Positions 42,579 to 51,182 of a stretch of 64,000 bases of DNA are shown in pieces (position 1 is the stretch's first letter; every line of letters begins with the position of its first letter). The stretch lies in contig NZ_JAGFNP010000001.1 of the NCBI RefSeq assembly GCF_017592475.1, forward strand, positions 173,536 through 237,535, read 5' to 3'. Source of the DNA: Glycomyces niveus (GTDB taxonomy: Bacteria > Actinomycetota > Actinomycetes > Mycobacteriales > Micromonosporaceae). Both the position numbers and the translations under genes were made by a program. The notes beneath the pieces are model-generated. The model was not told the origin of the DNA, did no database searches, and saw only the letters and a program-made list of their open reading frames with translations.

Positions 42579-45254
42579 TCAGGACTCGAACAGCCCCTGG
42601 CCGACGTAACCGCCCTCGGGCGCGCCCGGAGGGAGCACGAACACCCCGCTGCCCTCGGCGGTGATGAACTCGCTCAACCGGTCCGAGGCCGCCATCTTCT
42701 CCTGCGCGTCGATGAACGCCTGCGGATCGGCCTGGAACGACACGAACAGCAGCCCCGCGTCGTACGGGTGCTCGGCGTGCATGTGCCCGTCGAGGTGGCC
42801 GTCCGCGGCCGCGTCGGAGCTCACGTCGCCCTGGGTGAGGAACCCGTAGTCGTAGTTGTAGCCGCGCCGCACCATCGGCGCGTCGTGCACGACCGCGATG
42901 TGCGAGTCCGCCGGGACCGCGGGCAGCCCCGACGCGTCGAGCGCCGTGAAGTCCGGGTGGTCGAACTCGCCGCCGCCGCTCAGCGGCACCCCCGAGTCGC
43001 GCTCGCGCCCGAACGTCAGGTTCTGGTCCTCCCGCGAGAGCATCGACCAGTCGGGCAGGCGCATCCGGATCTTGCGGAACACCAGGTACGTGCCGCCCTC
43101 GAACCACGCCGGCTCCGCGTCGACCGCCCACACCCGCGAGTCGAACGCCTCCGACCCGGCCGCGGGGTTCGCGCTGCCGTCCTTGAACCCCATGAGGTTC
43201 CGCGGCGTCCCGCCCCCCGCCGGACGCGATGAGAACCCCTGCTGCACCCAGCCGAGCGTCGCGAAGCCGACCGCGCGCTTCCGCAGCTCCAGGAACGCGC
43301 CGCTCACCACCTGCTGATCGTCACCGCAGACCTGCACGAGCAGGTCGCCGCCCGACCAGGCCGGGTTGAGCCTGTCGCCGTCGAACTCGGGCAGCTCCAC
43401 CAGCTTCGACGGCTGCACCCGCCCCAGCCCGGTCTTCGCGAACGCGCCCGGGCCGAGCCCGAACGTCACCGTCAGGCGCGCCGGGTCCAGGCCCGCCGCC
43501 ACCGCCTCCGCGTCGAACTGGTCGTCGCCGTCGATCCTCGCCTTCGGCGGCGCCTCGCCCGCGGCCAGCGCCGCGGCCACCGCCGACCAGTCCTGCAGCA
43601 GCGCTTGCAGATTCGCGGCCACCGCGGACGCGTCGAGCGCCGCGCCGGACGCCAGATCGGTGTCGGACAGGGTGAACGACGCGAACAGCGCGTGCGCCTG
43701 CGCGGGCGTCTCGATCCCGGCCTGCCGCTCCCCGAAGAACGGCTCCACGCTCGTGGCGTCCGCGGCGGCCTCGCCGTCGTCGGGCCGCGACGACGCGATC
43801 GCCATGCCCACGCCCGCGCCGACGGCCGCGGAGATCGTGGCGCCGGCGAGCGCCGCGCGACGGGAGAGCATGGCCTCGCCCTCGCCGTTTTCCTTGGGCG
43901 GCTTCCTGAACCGCTGCCACAGGCCGATCGCGATGTCGATCGCGACGAACGCCGCCAGGGAGACGCCGAAGAGCGGGAACAGCCAGCCCGCGCCCGCGGC
44001 GACGGCGACGATCCCCGCGACGAGCGGCCACGGCAGGCGCCGCAGCGACCCGCGCGGATACGGCCGGCCCACGAGCCCGTCCTTGGGGCGGCGCTGCCAC
44101 CACATCCGGTAGCCCCACACGATCATGCACGCGAGCGCGACCATCACCGCCGCCAGCAGCAGCTGGTTCGCCAGACCGAACAGCAGGCCCATGTGCGCGG
44201 CGATGAGCACGTTCGTCACCTGCGCCATGAACGGCCAGTCCGCGAACCGCAGCTCCTCGGCCACCTCCGGAGCGCCCGACGCGGTGTCGACGACCATCTG
44301 GTCCTGCTCGAGCGGCAGCGCCCGGTGCGTCTCGGCCACCAGGTACTGGGTGCCGGCCCCGGTGGGCAGTGTGATCTGCAAGGGACCGTTCATGTCCGCG
44401 TCGCGCGCGGTCGCGTAGACGCTGTCGAGGAGCGCCACCGCGAACGGCGACGCGCCCGTCGCACCCGAGTGGTCGTGCTCGCCGTGGCCGCCGTGGTCGC
44501 CCGCGGCCTCGACGGAGACGGACGGCGTCGTCCAATTCAGGGTCTCGCGCAGGTCCGCGATGCGCTCGCCCGCGTACCGCGACCAGGTCAGGCCGGTGAC
44601 CGACAGGAACAGCAGGGCCGCGACCAGCCACAGGCCCACAGGGCCGTGCCACGCGAGCGTCCGCGACCGGCCCGCGCCGGCCGGCTTCGGGAAGAGGAGG
44701 CCTCCGTGGCGGCGCTGGCGGGCCAGCCACAGCACGAGCCCGCCCAGGGCCACCACCCACAGCCAGCTCGCCACGAGCTCGCTGTAGAGGCGGCCCGGCT
44801 CGCCCAGGTGCAGGTTGCGGTGCAGGGTCGAGATCCACTCGCGCACCGGCCCGGCCTGCGAGGACCCGTACGAGGTCGACTCGCCGAGCACGTCGCCGGT
44901 GTACGGGTCGACGTAGACGACCGCGACCGCGCCCGACTCGCGGGTCACGCCGTCGTCGACGAGCACCGCGGTCGAGGCGTCGTCCTCGGCCGCGGGCCGC
45001 ACCGCCGTCACGGTCCAGTCCGGGTGTGCGGCGGTGACGGCCTCGACCTGGGCGGCGAGGCCCAACCGCCCGCTGCCGGGGTCGACGGTCCGCAGGTCGG
45101 CGTAGAGCGCGTCCTCAAGCGGGTAGGAGAGCGCGTAGGCCAGCCCGGTCAAAGCCGAGACCAGCAGGAACGGGGCGATGAGTATCCCGGCGTGGAAGTG
45201 CAGCCGGAGCAGCGGCCGCCTGAGGGCAGCCGGAATCCTTGCAGTATTCGACAT
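42579..45254 (-). CDS. PepSY membrane protein fused to EfeB/Dyp-type heme peroxidase
   Basis: One uninterrupted 891-residue frame. Residues 1-455 are a PepSY-associated membrane protein: LHFHAGILIAPFLLVSALTG, a PepSY-like outside part, TLHRNLHLGEPGRLYSELVA, two more span regions and a His-rich loop (GDHGGHGEHDHSG). From M462 a Tat-like segment (SRRAALAGATISAAVGAGVG) leads into a complete EfeB-type Dyp peroxidase with GFKDGSANP (D692) and the heme-ligand histidine H785 (DSHIAV) before MVRRGYNYDYG. EfeB proteins are periplasmic deferrochelatases or peroxidases, usually separate and Tat-exported. No stop or frameshift lies between the halves. A role in heme or iron handling is inferred; efeU and efeO are not nearby. 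Confidence 0.88.
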   Translation of the reverse strand: MSNTARIPAALRRPLLRLHFHAGILIAPFLLVSALTGLAYALSYPLEDALYADLRTVDPGSGRLGLAAQVEAVTAAHPDWTVTAVRPAAEDDASTAVLVDDGVTRESGAVAVVYVDPYTGDVLGESTSYGSSQAGPVREWISTLHRNLHLGEPGRLYSELVASWLWVVALGGLVLWLARQRRHGGLLFPKPAGAGRSRTLAWHGPVGLWLVAALLFLSVTGLTWSRYAGERIADLRETLNWTTPSVSVEAAGDHGGHGEHDHSGATGASPFAVALLDSVYATARDADMNGPLQITLPTGAGTQYLVAETHRALPLEQDQMVVDTASGAPEVAEELRFADWPFMAQVTNVLIAAHMGLLFGLANQLLLAAVMVALACMIVWGYRMWWQRRPKDGLVGRPYPRGSLRRLPWPLVAGIVAVAAGAGWLFPLFGVSLAAFVAIDIAIGLWQRFRKPPKENGEGEAMLSRRAALAGATISAAVGAGVGMAIASSRPDDGEAAADATSVEPFFGERQAGIETPAQAHALFASFTLSDTDLASGAALDASAVAANLQALLQDWSAVAAALAAGEAPPKARIDGDDQFDAEAVAAGLDPARLTVTFGLGPGAFAKTGLGRVQPSKLVELPEFDGDRLNPAWSGGDLLVQVCGDDQQVVSGAFLELRKRAVGFATLGWVQQGFSSRPAGGGTPRNLMGFKDGSANPAAGSEAFDSRVWAVDAEPAWFEGGTYLVFRKIRMRLPDWSMLSREDQNLTFGRERDSGVPLSGGGEFDHPDFTALDASGLPAVPADSHIAVVHDAPMVRRGYNYDYGFLTQGDVSSDAAADGHLDGHMHAEHPYDAGLLFVSFQADPQAFIDAQEKMAASDRLSEFITAEGSGVFVLPPGAPEGGYVGQGLFES

Positions 45255-45355
45255 GGTTCGCTTTCTGAGCAGCCCTGGGAGCAGGCGGCCGCACACGGGG
45301 GCACGCCTGATCGAGGGCAGGAGTCAGCGCCTCAAGCGCTGGGGGACAAAAGGAC

Positions 45356-45895
45356 TCAGGAGAAAGCGAACGGCGGTGGACCGCGATGCGATATGGCGGT
45401 GCGCACCGCCGGGACCGGACGGGGCGTCTGCGTCCGCAGCGCGAACCGGCGCGGCCGGATCGCCACGAGGAGCCCGGCGCCGAGCACCCGGACCGCCCGC
45501 GCGAAGAACAGCGTGAGCGCGTCCAGCAGCTTCGCGAACGCGGCGTCGCCGCGCGCCAGCCACGACGCCTGCGCGAGTGCGGCCGCGAGGTGCACCAGCC
45601 ACATGCTCAGGCCCGCGCCGTGCGCGTGGCCCGCCGTGGCGGTGGCACCGAGCTCGAAGCACTCGTGCAGCCCCAACTGCGCGGCGAGGCACAGCGGCGT
45701 GAGGACGAGGAACCCGCGCTGGCGGCCGCCGATCGCGTACGCGGCCGCGAAGAGCAGCGCGAGGGCGGCGGCGAACTGGAGCGGGCCGGGCGCGAGGCCG
45801 CCGCTCCACAGGTGCAGCAGGAGCGAAGCGGACGCCGAGACCGCTGCGAACACGGCGGCCCGCAGCAGTCGGAACGGCGTCTGCCTCACTAGCAC
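45356..45895 (-). CDS. Small polytopic membrane protein upstream of the fusion gene
   Basis: This 179-residue protein has about four spans (LLRAAVFAAVSASASLLLHLW, FAAALALLFAAAYAIG, FLVLTPLCLAAQLGLHECFEL, LSMWLVHLAAALAQASWL) with histidines near membrane ends, including HECFEL and GHAHGAG. The C-terminus is basic and Pro-rich. I recognise no named family. The GTG at 45895 is chosen because CACAAT lies six bases before it, a leaderless pattern; an earlier ATG is possible. It precedes the PepSY-EfeB gene by 101 bases on the same strand, which suggests a joint role in metal or heme handling. Confidence 0.65.
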   Translation of the reverse strand: MLVRQTPFRLLRAAVFAAVSASASLLLHLWSGGLAPGPLQFAAALALLFAAAYAIGGRQRGFLVLTPLCLAAQLGLHECFELGATATAGHAHGAGLSMWLVHLAAALAQASWLARGDAAFAKLLDALTLFFARAVRVLGAGLLVAIRPRRFALRTQTPRPVPAVRTAISHRGPPPFAFS

Positions 45896-45977
45896 TCGCG
45901 TATTGTGGCACGCCGCCCGAAACGCGCGGAACCCCCGCGTCGGCAATGCGACGCGGGGGTGTCGGGAATCGCGGTCC

Positions 45978-47174
45978 TCAGGCCCGCTTGGGGCCGTAGG
46001 TGAGGCGGCGCAGCAGCACCTCGAAGGGGCCGCGCTTGCCGGCCTTGTCGAGCGCGACCGCGACGAACACCGTGATCAGCCAGGTCCCGAACGCGACGCC
46101 GAACGCGCCCAGGTAGCCGAGGTCCTCGCCGAGGCCGAAGCCCCAGGCGGTGAGCAGCGGCGCCATGATGAACGACTGCAGCAGGTAGCAGGTGAGCGAC
46201 CGCTCGCCGACCGCCGCCAGCGCCCCCGGGACGCCCCGGCGGCCGAAGCCGCGCAGCTTGTGGGCGAGGAGCGCGAAGCCGCAGATGTAGCCGATCCCGG
46301 CGTAGAGGCCGCCCAGGAGGGTCAGGTAGACCGAGCCGATCCACACGCCGGTCGAGGGCTCCCAGGCGCCGAGTCCGATGAGCGCCACGGGAAGCGAGCT
46401 GGCCACGTTCACGACCATGCCGGTGATGAAGACCTGCTTCAGCTGCGGCAGGTGGTCTCCCGGGTGCTCGATCCAGCCCGCGCGGTGGAGCATCATGCCT
46501 GCGATGATCAGCGGGAAGAACGAACCGGTGAGCACGATGCCGAGGACGCCCGCGGGCGAGGCGAACGCGCCGGTCACCATCTGGCTGAGGTACGGCGGGA
46601 GGTCCATCCCGGGCGGCGTGGTCGAGGTGAAGAAGTACGCCATGATCGCGTTGCCGATGAGGACGACGTACGCGATCGAGCCCCACAGCCACCGCTTGAG
46701 CGACTTGTCGGAGAGGCTGACGAAGAACAGGGCGATGAGGCCCATCGCGCCGTACGGGGCGAGGATGTCGCCGTAGAAGAGGAACACCGAGTGGAGGAAG
46801 CCGAACGCGAGGAGCCACCACGAGCGGCGGCGCAGGATCTTGCGGGCGCCCTTGGCCTCGATGCCCCGGGCGAACATGCGCGAGGCCATGATGGCGATGC
46901 CGAAGCCGTACAGGACGGCGAACATCGGGCGGGAGCGTTCGGCGATGAGCAGCTGCTCGATGAAGTAGGCGATGTGGTCGGCCGCGGACTGGCCGGTGTT
47001 GTGGTTGTACCGGTCGTGCTCCATGCCCCACAAGTGGACGGGGACGTTCGCGAGCGCGATGAACAGGAGCATGAAGCCGCGCGCGATGTCGGGTGCGAGT
47101 GAGCGCTCGGCTTTGGTGATGGAAGCGGGCGGGCCGGGCGGGCTGGTGGCCGCGACAGGGGTCGTTGTGGACAC
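45978..47174 (-). CDS. DUF418-family membrane protein, copy 1
   Basis: This 398-residue protein has about ten spans. It begins SLAPDIARGFMLLFIALANVPVHLW and contains the C-terminal DUF418 domain (LRGFGRRGVPGALAAVGERSLTCYLLQSFI then PFEVLLRRLTYGP). The family resembles acyltransferase-like membrane proteins but has no proven function. The GTG at 47174 has AAGGAG six bases before it. A close paralog lies directly upstream on the same strand. The two copies share most of the N-terminal 130 and C-terminal 150 residues. Confidence 0.9.
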   Translation of the reverse strand: MSTTTPVAATSPPGPPASITKAERSLAPDIARGFMLLFIALANVPVHLWGMEHDRYNHNTGQSAADHIAYFIEQLLIAERSRPMFAVLYGFGIAIMASRMFARGIEAKGARKILRRRSWWLLAFGFLHSVFLFYGDILAPYGAMGLIALFFVSLSDKSLKRWLWGSIAYVVLIGNAIMAYFFTSTTPPGMDLPPYLSQMVTGAFASPAGVLGIVLTGSFFPLIIAGMMLHRAGWIEHPGDHLPQLKQVFITGMVVNVASSLPVALIGLGAWEPSTGVWIGSVYLTLLGGLYAGIGYICGFALLAHKLRGFGRRGVPGALAAVGERSLTCYLLQSFIMAPLLTAWGFGLGEDLGYLGAFGVAFGTWLITVFVAVALDKAGKRGPFEVLLRRLTYGPKRA

Positions 47175-47331
47175 GACGGGCTCCTTCGGGGTCGTGCGGG
47201 TGCGGGTTTCCGTTTACAGCGTAAGGGAAAAGGCGTGATTTCACGGTAGTGCCAACCCCCGTCGAACACTGCAGCCTGCGGTACCGAACCGCCTCATGCC
47301 CCGGAAGGACCCCCGTCGTACCCAGGGTGGA

Positions 47332-48519
47332 TCAGGACCGTCGGCGGCCGTAGGTGAGGCGGCGCAGCAGCACCTCGAACGGGCCGCGTTTCCCGGCTTT
47401 GTCGAGCGCGACCGCGACGAGCACCGTGATCAGCCAGGTCCCGAACGCCACGCTGAACGCGGCGAGGTAGCCCATGTCCTCGCCCAGGCCGAGGCCCCAC
47501 GCGGTGAGGAGCGGGGCCATGATGATCGACTGCAGGAGATAGCTGGTGAGCGACCGTTCGCCGACCGCCGCGAGCGCGCCGGGGATGCCGCGGCGGCCGA
47601 AGCCGCGCAGCTTGTGGGCGAGGAGCGCGAAGCCGCAGATGTAGCCGAGTCCGGCGTACATGCCGCCCGCGATCGTCAGGTACATGGCCGCGATGAAGAG
47701 CAGCGTCGGCGGCTCCCAGGCGCCGAGTGCGGTGAGCGCCAAGGGAAGCGAGCTGAGGACGTTCACGGCCATGCCGGTGATGAAGACCTTCTTGAGTGCC
47801 GGGAGGTGCGCTTCGGGGCGGTCGATCCAGCCCGCCCGGTGGAGCATGAGCCCTGCGATGATGAGCGGGATGAAGAGGGCGACCAGGACGCTCACGAAGC
47901 TGAGGAGGGCGGAAGTGGACGCGCCTCCGATCATCTGCTCCACATAGGGCGGCCGGGTGGACTCGGCCGGCGGGCCGCTCTCGCTGAAGAGCACGGCCAG
48001 GAGCGGGAGGCCGACGAGCACCAGGTAGATCGAGCTGCCCCACAGCCAGCGCCTGAGCGACTTGTCCGAGAGGTTGACGAAGAACAGGGCGACCAGCCCC
48101 GCGGCTCCGTACGGGGCGAGGATGTCGCCCGCGAACAGGAACGTGGCGTGCAGGAAGCCGAACGCGAGGAGCCACCACGAGCGGCGGCGCAGGACCTTGC
48201 GGACCTCCTTGGGCTCCATGCCGCGCGCGAACATGCGCGAGGCCATGACCGCGATCCCGAAGCCGTACAGGATCGCGAACATCGGCCGGGACCGCTCGGC
48301 GACGACCAGCTGCTCCATGAACAGCGCGACATGGTCGGCCGCGGACTGGCCGGTGTTGCGCCCGTACTCGTCGACGCCCATGCCCCACAGGTGGTTCGGG
48401 ACGTTCGCGAGCGCGATGAACAGCAGCATCCCGCCCCGCGCGATGTCGGGCGCGAGCGACCGCTCGGCCTTGGCGATCGGCGCCGGCGGGCCGGCGCTCA
48501 CGACGGGGGCTGCGGTCAT
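47332..48519 (-). CDS. DUF418-family membrane protein, copy 2
   Basis: This 395-residue paralog of the downstream gene has the same start (KAERSLAPDIARGGMLLFIALANVPNHLWGM), the same DUF418 end (GFGRRGIPGALAAVGERSLTSYLLQSIIMAPLLTAWG) and a diverged middle around residues 180-225. The ATG at 48519 has GAGGAG nine bases upstream. The 157 bases between the copies have no strong hairpin, so both may be co-transcribed. It appears to be a tandem duplication followed by divergence. Confidence 0.9.
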   Translation of the reverse strand: MTAAPVVSAGPPAPIAKAERSLAPDIARGGMLLFIALANVPNHLWGMGVDEYGRNTGQSAADHVALFMEQLVVAERSRPMFAILYGFGIAVMASRMFARGMEPKEVRKVLRRRSWWLLAFGFLHATFLFAGDILAPYGAAGLVALFFVNLSDKSLRRWLWGSSIYLVLVGLPLLAVLFSESGPPAESTRPPYVEQMIGGASTSALLSFVSVLVALFIPLIIAGLMLHRAGWIDRPEAHLPALKKVFITGMAVNVLSSLPLALTALGAWEPPTLLFIAAMYLTIAGGMYAGLGYICGFALLAHKLRGFGRRGIPGALAAVGERSLTSYLLQSIIMAPLLTAWGLGLGEDMGYLAAFSVAFGTWLITVLVAVALDKAGKRGPFEVLLRRLTYGRRRS

Positions 48520-48694
48520 GGCAAGGGGCTCCTCTGCGGGTTCGTGGTCCCGGCCGTCCACTGACGACCGGGCGTGCTCCACGCTAGTGCCGGGCGCCGC
48601 ACGGCACACCCGTCCGCGGGACGGACTCGGCTCGTTCTCGAGAAGGAGCACCGACGCGCACGTGGTACCCCGGTACTACGGGCCGCAGGCAGAC

Positions 48695-48729
48695 GAAAGG
48701 CCCCATCGCATTGAGCGATGGGGCCTTTC
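48695..48729. terminator. Terminator of the fatty acid synthase operon
   Basis: GAAAGGCCCCATCGC (48695-48709) pairs perfectly with GCGATGGGGCCTTTC (48715-48729), with loop ATTGA. It lies 17 bases after the fabF stop on the minus strand. Confidence 0.85.
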
Positions 48730-48745
48730 AATGTTCTTGTGCCGC

Positions 48746-49963
48746 TTAGGCCTTCGTGAACAAAAGCGCCGCGTTGTGGCCGCCGAAGCCGAAGGCCGTG
48801 TTGAGCGCCGCGTTCAGCTCGACCTTGCGGGCCTCGTTCGCCGCCACGTCCAGGTCCAGGGCCGGGTCCGGGTTCTCCAGGTTGATGGTCGGAGGGATGA
48901 CCCCTTCGACGATCGCCAGGATCGTCGCGATCGACTCGACCGCGCCGGCCCCGCCGAGCAGGTGCCCGGTCATGGACTTGGTGCCGGTCAGCACCGGGTG
49001 GTCGCCGACCTCGCGCTTGACGCCCTTGACCTCGGCCATGTCACCGACCGGGGTCGAGGTGGCGTGCGCGTTGACGTGGCCGATCTCCTTCGGGTCGATG
49101 CCGGCCTGCTTGATCGCCGCCGCCATCGCCCGGCCGCCGCCCCGGCACTCCGGGTCGGGCTGGACCATGTCGAAGCCGTCGGAGGTCAGGCCGGAGCCCG
49201 CCACGACCGCGTAGATCTTCGCCCCGCGCGCCTCGGCGTGGTCGCGGCGCTCCAGGATCAGGGCGCCGCCGCCCTCGCCCATGACGAACCCGTCGCGGTC
49301 GCGGTCCCAGGGCCGGGAGGCGTGCGTCGGGTCGTCGTTGCGGGTCGACATCGCCTTCATCGAGGAGAACCCGGCCATCGGCAGGCCGCCGATGACCGCC
49401 TCGGCGCCGCCGGCGATGACCACGTCGGCGCGGCCGACGCGGATCATGTCGGCGGCCCAGGAGATCGCCTCGGCCGAGGTGGCGCACGCGCTGGTGGGGG
49501 CGTGCACGCCGGCGCGGGCGTGGTACTCGAGGCCGACCACGGCCGCGGGGCCGTTGGGCATGAGCATAGGCACGGTGAACGGGGAGACCTTGCGGGCGCC
49601 GCTCTCCTCCAGGATGTCGTCCTGGGCGAGGAGCGTCAGCGCCCCGCCGATGCCGGAACCGAAGACGACGCCCAGGCGTTCCTTCTCGAGGTCGTCGTTC
49701 AGCCCCGCGTCATCCCACGCCTGCTGAGCCGCGACGAGCGCGATCTGCTCGGAGCGGTCGAGACGGCGCAGCCGGACCCGGGGCAGGACCTCGGACGGCT
49801 CCACCGCCAGCTCGGCGGCGATGCGGCAGGGAAGTTCCTGCGCCCATTCGTGCTCGAGCAGGTGGACGCCCGACCGACCGGCCACGAGTGCTTCCCAGGT
49901 CGACGCCACGTCCCCGCCGAGCGGGGTGGTCGCGCCGAGCCCGGTGACGACTACCTCAGTCAC
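48746..49963 (-). CDS. fabF: 3-oxoacyl-ACP synthase II
   Basis: This elongating condensing enzyme of type II fatty acid synthesis has 405 residues and the Cys-His-His triad C160 (PTSACATSAEA), H300 (HVNAHATSTPVGD) and H334 (KSMTGHLLGGAG). Gly-rich GFGGHNAAL lies at the end. It is the last gene of fabD-fabH-acpP-fabF and starts two bases after the acpP stop. It corresponds by position to KasA of mycobacteria. Confidence 0.97.
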   Translation of the reverse strand: MTEVVVTGLGATTPLGGDVASTWEALVAGRSGVHLLEHEWAQELPCRIAAELAVEPSEVLPRVRLRRLDRSEQIALVAAQQAWDDAGLNDDLEKERLGVVFGSGIGGALTLLAQDDILEESGARKVSPFTVPMLMPNGPAAVVGLEYHARAGVHAPTSACATSAEAISWAADMIRVGRADVVIAGGAEAVIGGLPMAGFSSMKAMSTRNDDPTHASRPWDRDRDGFVMGEGGGALILERRDHAEARGAKIYAVVAGSGLTSDGFDMVQPDPECRGGGRAMAAAIKQAGIDPKEIGHVNAHATSTPVGDMAEVKGVKREVGDHPVLTGTKSMTGHLLGGAGAVESIATILAIVEGVIPPTINLENPDPALDLDVAANEARKVELNAALNTAFGFGGHNAALLFTKA

Positions 49964-49965
49964 AT

Positions 49966-50208
49966 TCAGCCCTTTTCGATGAAGGAGACGGCGTCGCCGA
50001 CGGTCTTCAGGTTGGCGACCTCGTCGTCGGGGATCTTCACGCCGAACTTCTCTTCGGCGGCCACGACGACCTCGACCATGGCGAGCGAGTCGACGTCCAG
50101 GTCGTCGGTGAAGGACTTGCCGTCGGCGACATCGTCGGGGTTGACGCCCGCGACCTCTTCGAGAATGTCGGACAGGCCTTCGCGGATCTCGTCACGAGAC
50201 AGAGCCAT
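49966..50208 (-). CDS. acpP: Acyl carrier protein
   Basis: This 80-residue acidic protein carries growing acyl chains on a phosphopantetheine arm at S41 in DDLDVDSLAMVEVV. It has the helix pattern of AcpP and the end VANLKTVGDAVSFIEKG. The ATG at 50208 has GAGGAAA before it. It sits between fabH and fabF and should supply both lipid synthesis and octanoate for LipB. Confidence 0.97.
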   Translation of the reverse strand: MALSRDEIREGLSDILEEVAGVNPDDVADGKSFTDDLDVDSLAMVEVVVAAEEKFGVKIPDDEVANLKTVGDAVSFIEKG

Positions 50209-50228
50209 GAGTTATTTCCTCTCGATAA

Positions 50229-51182
50229 TTACGGGCAGCGGATGACTTGCCCGGCGTAGGTGAGTCCGCCGCCGAATCCGAACAGGAGGATCGGGGCGCC
50301 GGAGGCCACCTTGCCACTTTGAACCAACTTCGACAGCGCCAGCGGCACCGATGCCGCGGACGTGTTGCCGGAGTAGACGATGTCCTCGGCGATGACGCAG
50401 TCGTCGCTGAAGTCGAGGCGCTTGGCGATGCCCTGGATGATCCGCAGGTTCGCCTGGTGCGGCACGAAGGCCGCGAGCTCGTTGACCTTCAGGCCCGCCC
50501 GCTCGGCGACCTGCTCGATGAGCGGCGCGAGCTGGGTGGTGGCCCACCGGAACACGGTCTGGCCGGCCTGCTTGATGTACGGCACGTCCTCCTCGATGCG
50601 GATGACGTCGCTCATCGACGGCTCCGAGCCCCACAGGACCGGGCTGATCGCCTGCTCCGGGTCGTCGGTGCCCTCGACGATGACCGCGCCGGCGCCGTCG
50701 CCGAAGAGGACGCACGAGGAGCGGTCCTCCCAGTCGGTGACCGCGCTGAGGCACTCGGCGCCGATCACGATGGCGCGCTTGGTGCTGCCGACCCGGATGG
50801 CCATGTCGGCCTGGGCCAGCGCGTACTCGAAGCCCGAGCACGCGGTGTTGATGTCGATGGCCGCCGGGGCGCCGATGCCGAGGGCGTCGGAGACGCGGCA
50901 GGCGGTGTTGGGGCACAGGTCCTTCGCCGAGACGGTGGCGACGATGACCATGTCGATGTCCTCGGCGGTGAAGCCGCCGTTTGCCATCGCGTTCCGGGCG
51001 GCCTCGATCGCGAGGTCCGCGACCTTCTGGCCCTCGGCGGCGATGCGGCGCTCCTTGATGCCGACACGCGAGACGATCCACTCGTCGTTCGTGTCGACCA
51101 TCTCGGCGAGGTCGGCGTTGGTGAGGATCTTCTCCGGCTGGTAGTGCCCGACGCTGACGACGCGCGATCCGTTGACGCTCAC
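50229..51182 (-). CDS. fabH: 3-oxoacyl-ACP synthase III
   Basis: FabH starts fatty acid synthesis by condensing acyl-CoA with malonyl-ACP. The 317-residue protein has the triad C115 (DINTACSGFEYAL), H242 (FVPHQANLRII) and N273 (YSGNTSAASVP), and ends with LLFGFGGGLTYAGQVI. Its start overlaps the fabD stop by four bases. The type found in actinobacteria often prefers branched primers; the sequence alone does not decide this. Confidence 0.97.
   Translation of the reverse strand: MSVNGSRVVSVGHYQPEKILTNADLAEMVDTNDEWIVSRVGIKERRIAAEGQKVADLAIEAARNAMANGGFTAEDIDMVIVATVSAKDLCPNTACRVSDALGIGAPAAIDINTACSGFEYALAQADMAIRVGSTKRAIVIGAECLSAVTDWEDRSSCVLFGDGAGAVIVEGTDDPEQAISPVLWGSEPSMSDVIRIEEDVPYIKQAGQTVFRWATTQLAPLIEQVAERAGLKVNELAAFVPHQANLRIIQGIAKRLDFSDDCVIAEDIVYSGNTSAASVPLALSKLVQSGKVASGAPILLFGFGGGLTYAGQVIRCP

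Noticed and set aside
43605..47102. Open frame of 1165 residues antisense to the PepSY-EfeB, membrane-protein and DUF418 genes
   Set aside because: It crosses three real genes on the other strand and consists of Arg/Gly/Val-rich low-diversity sequence.
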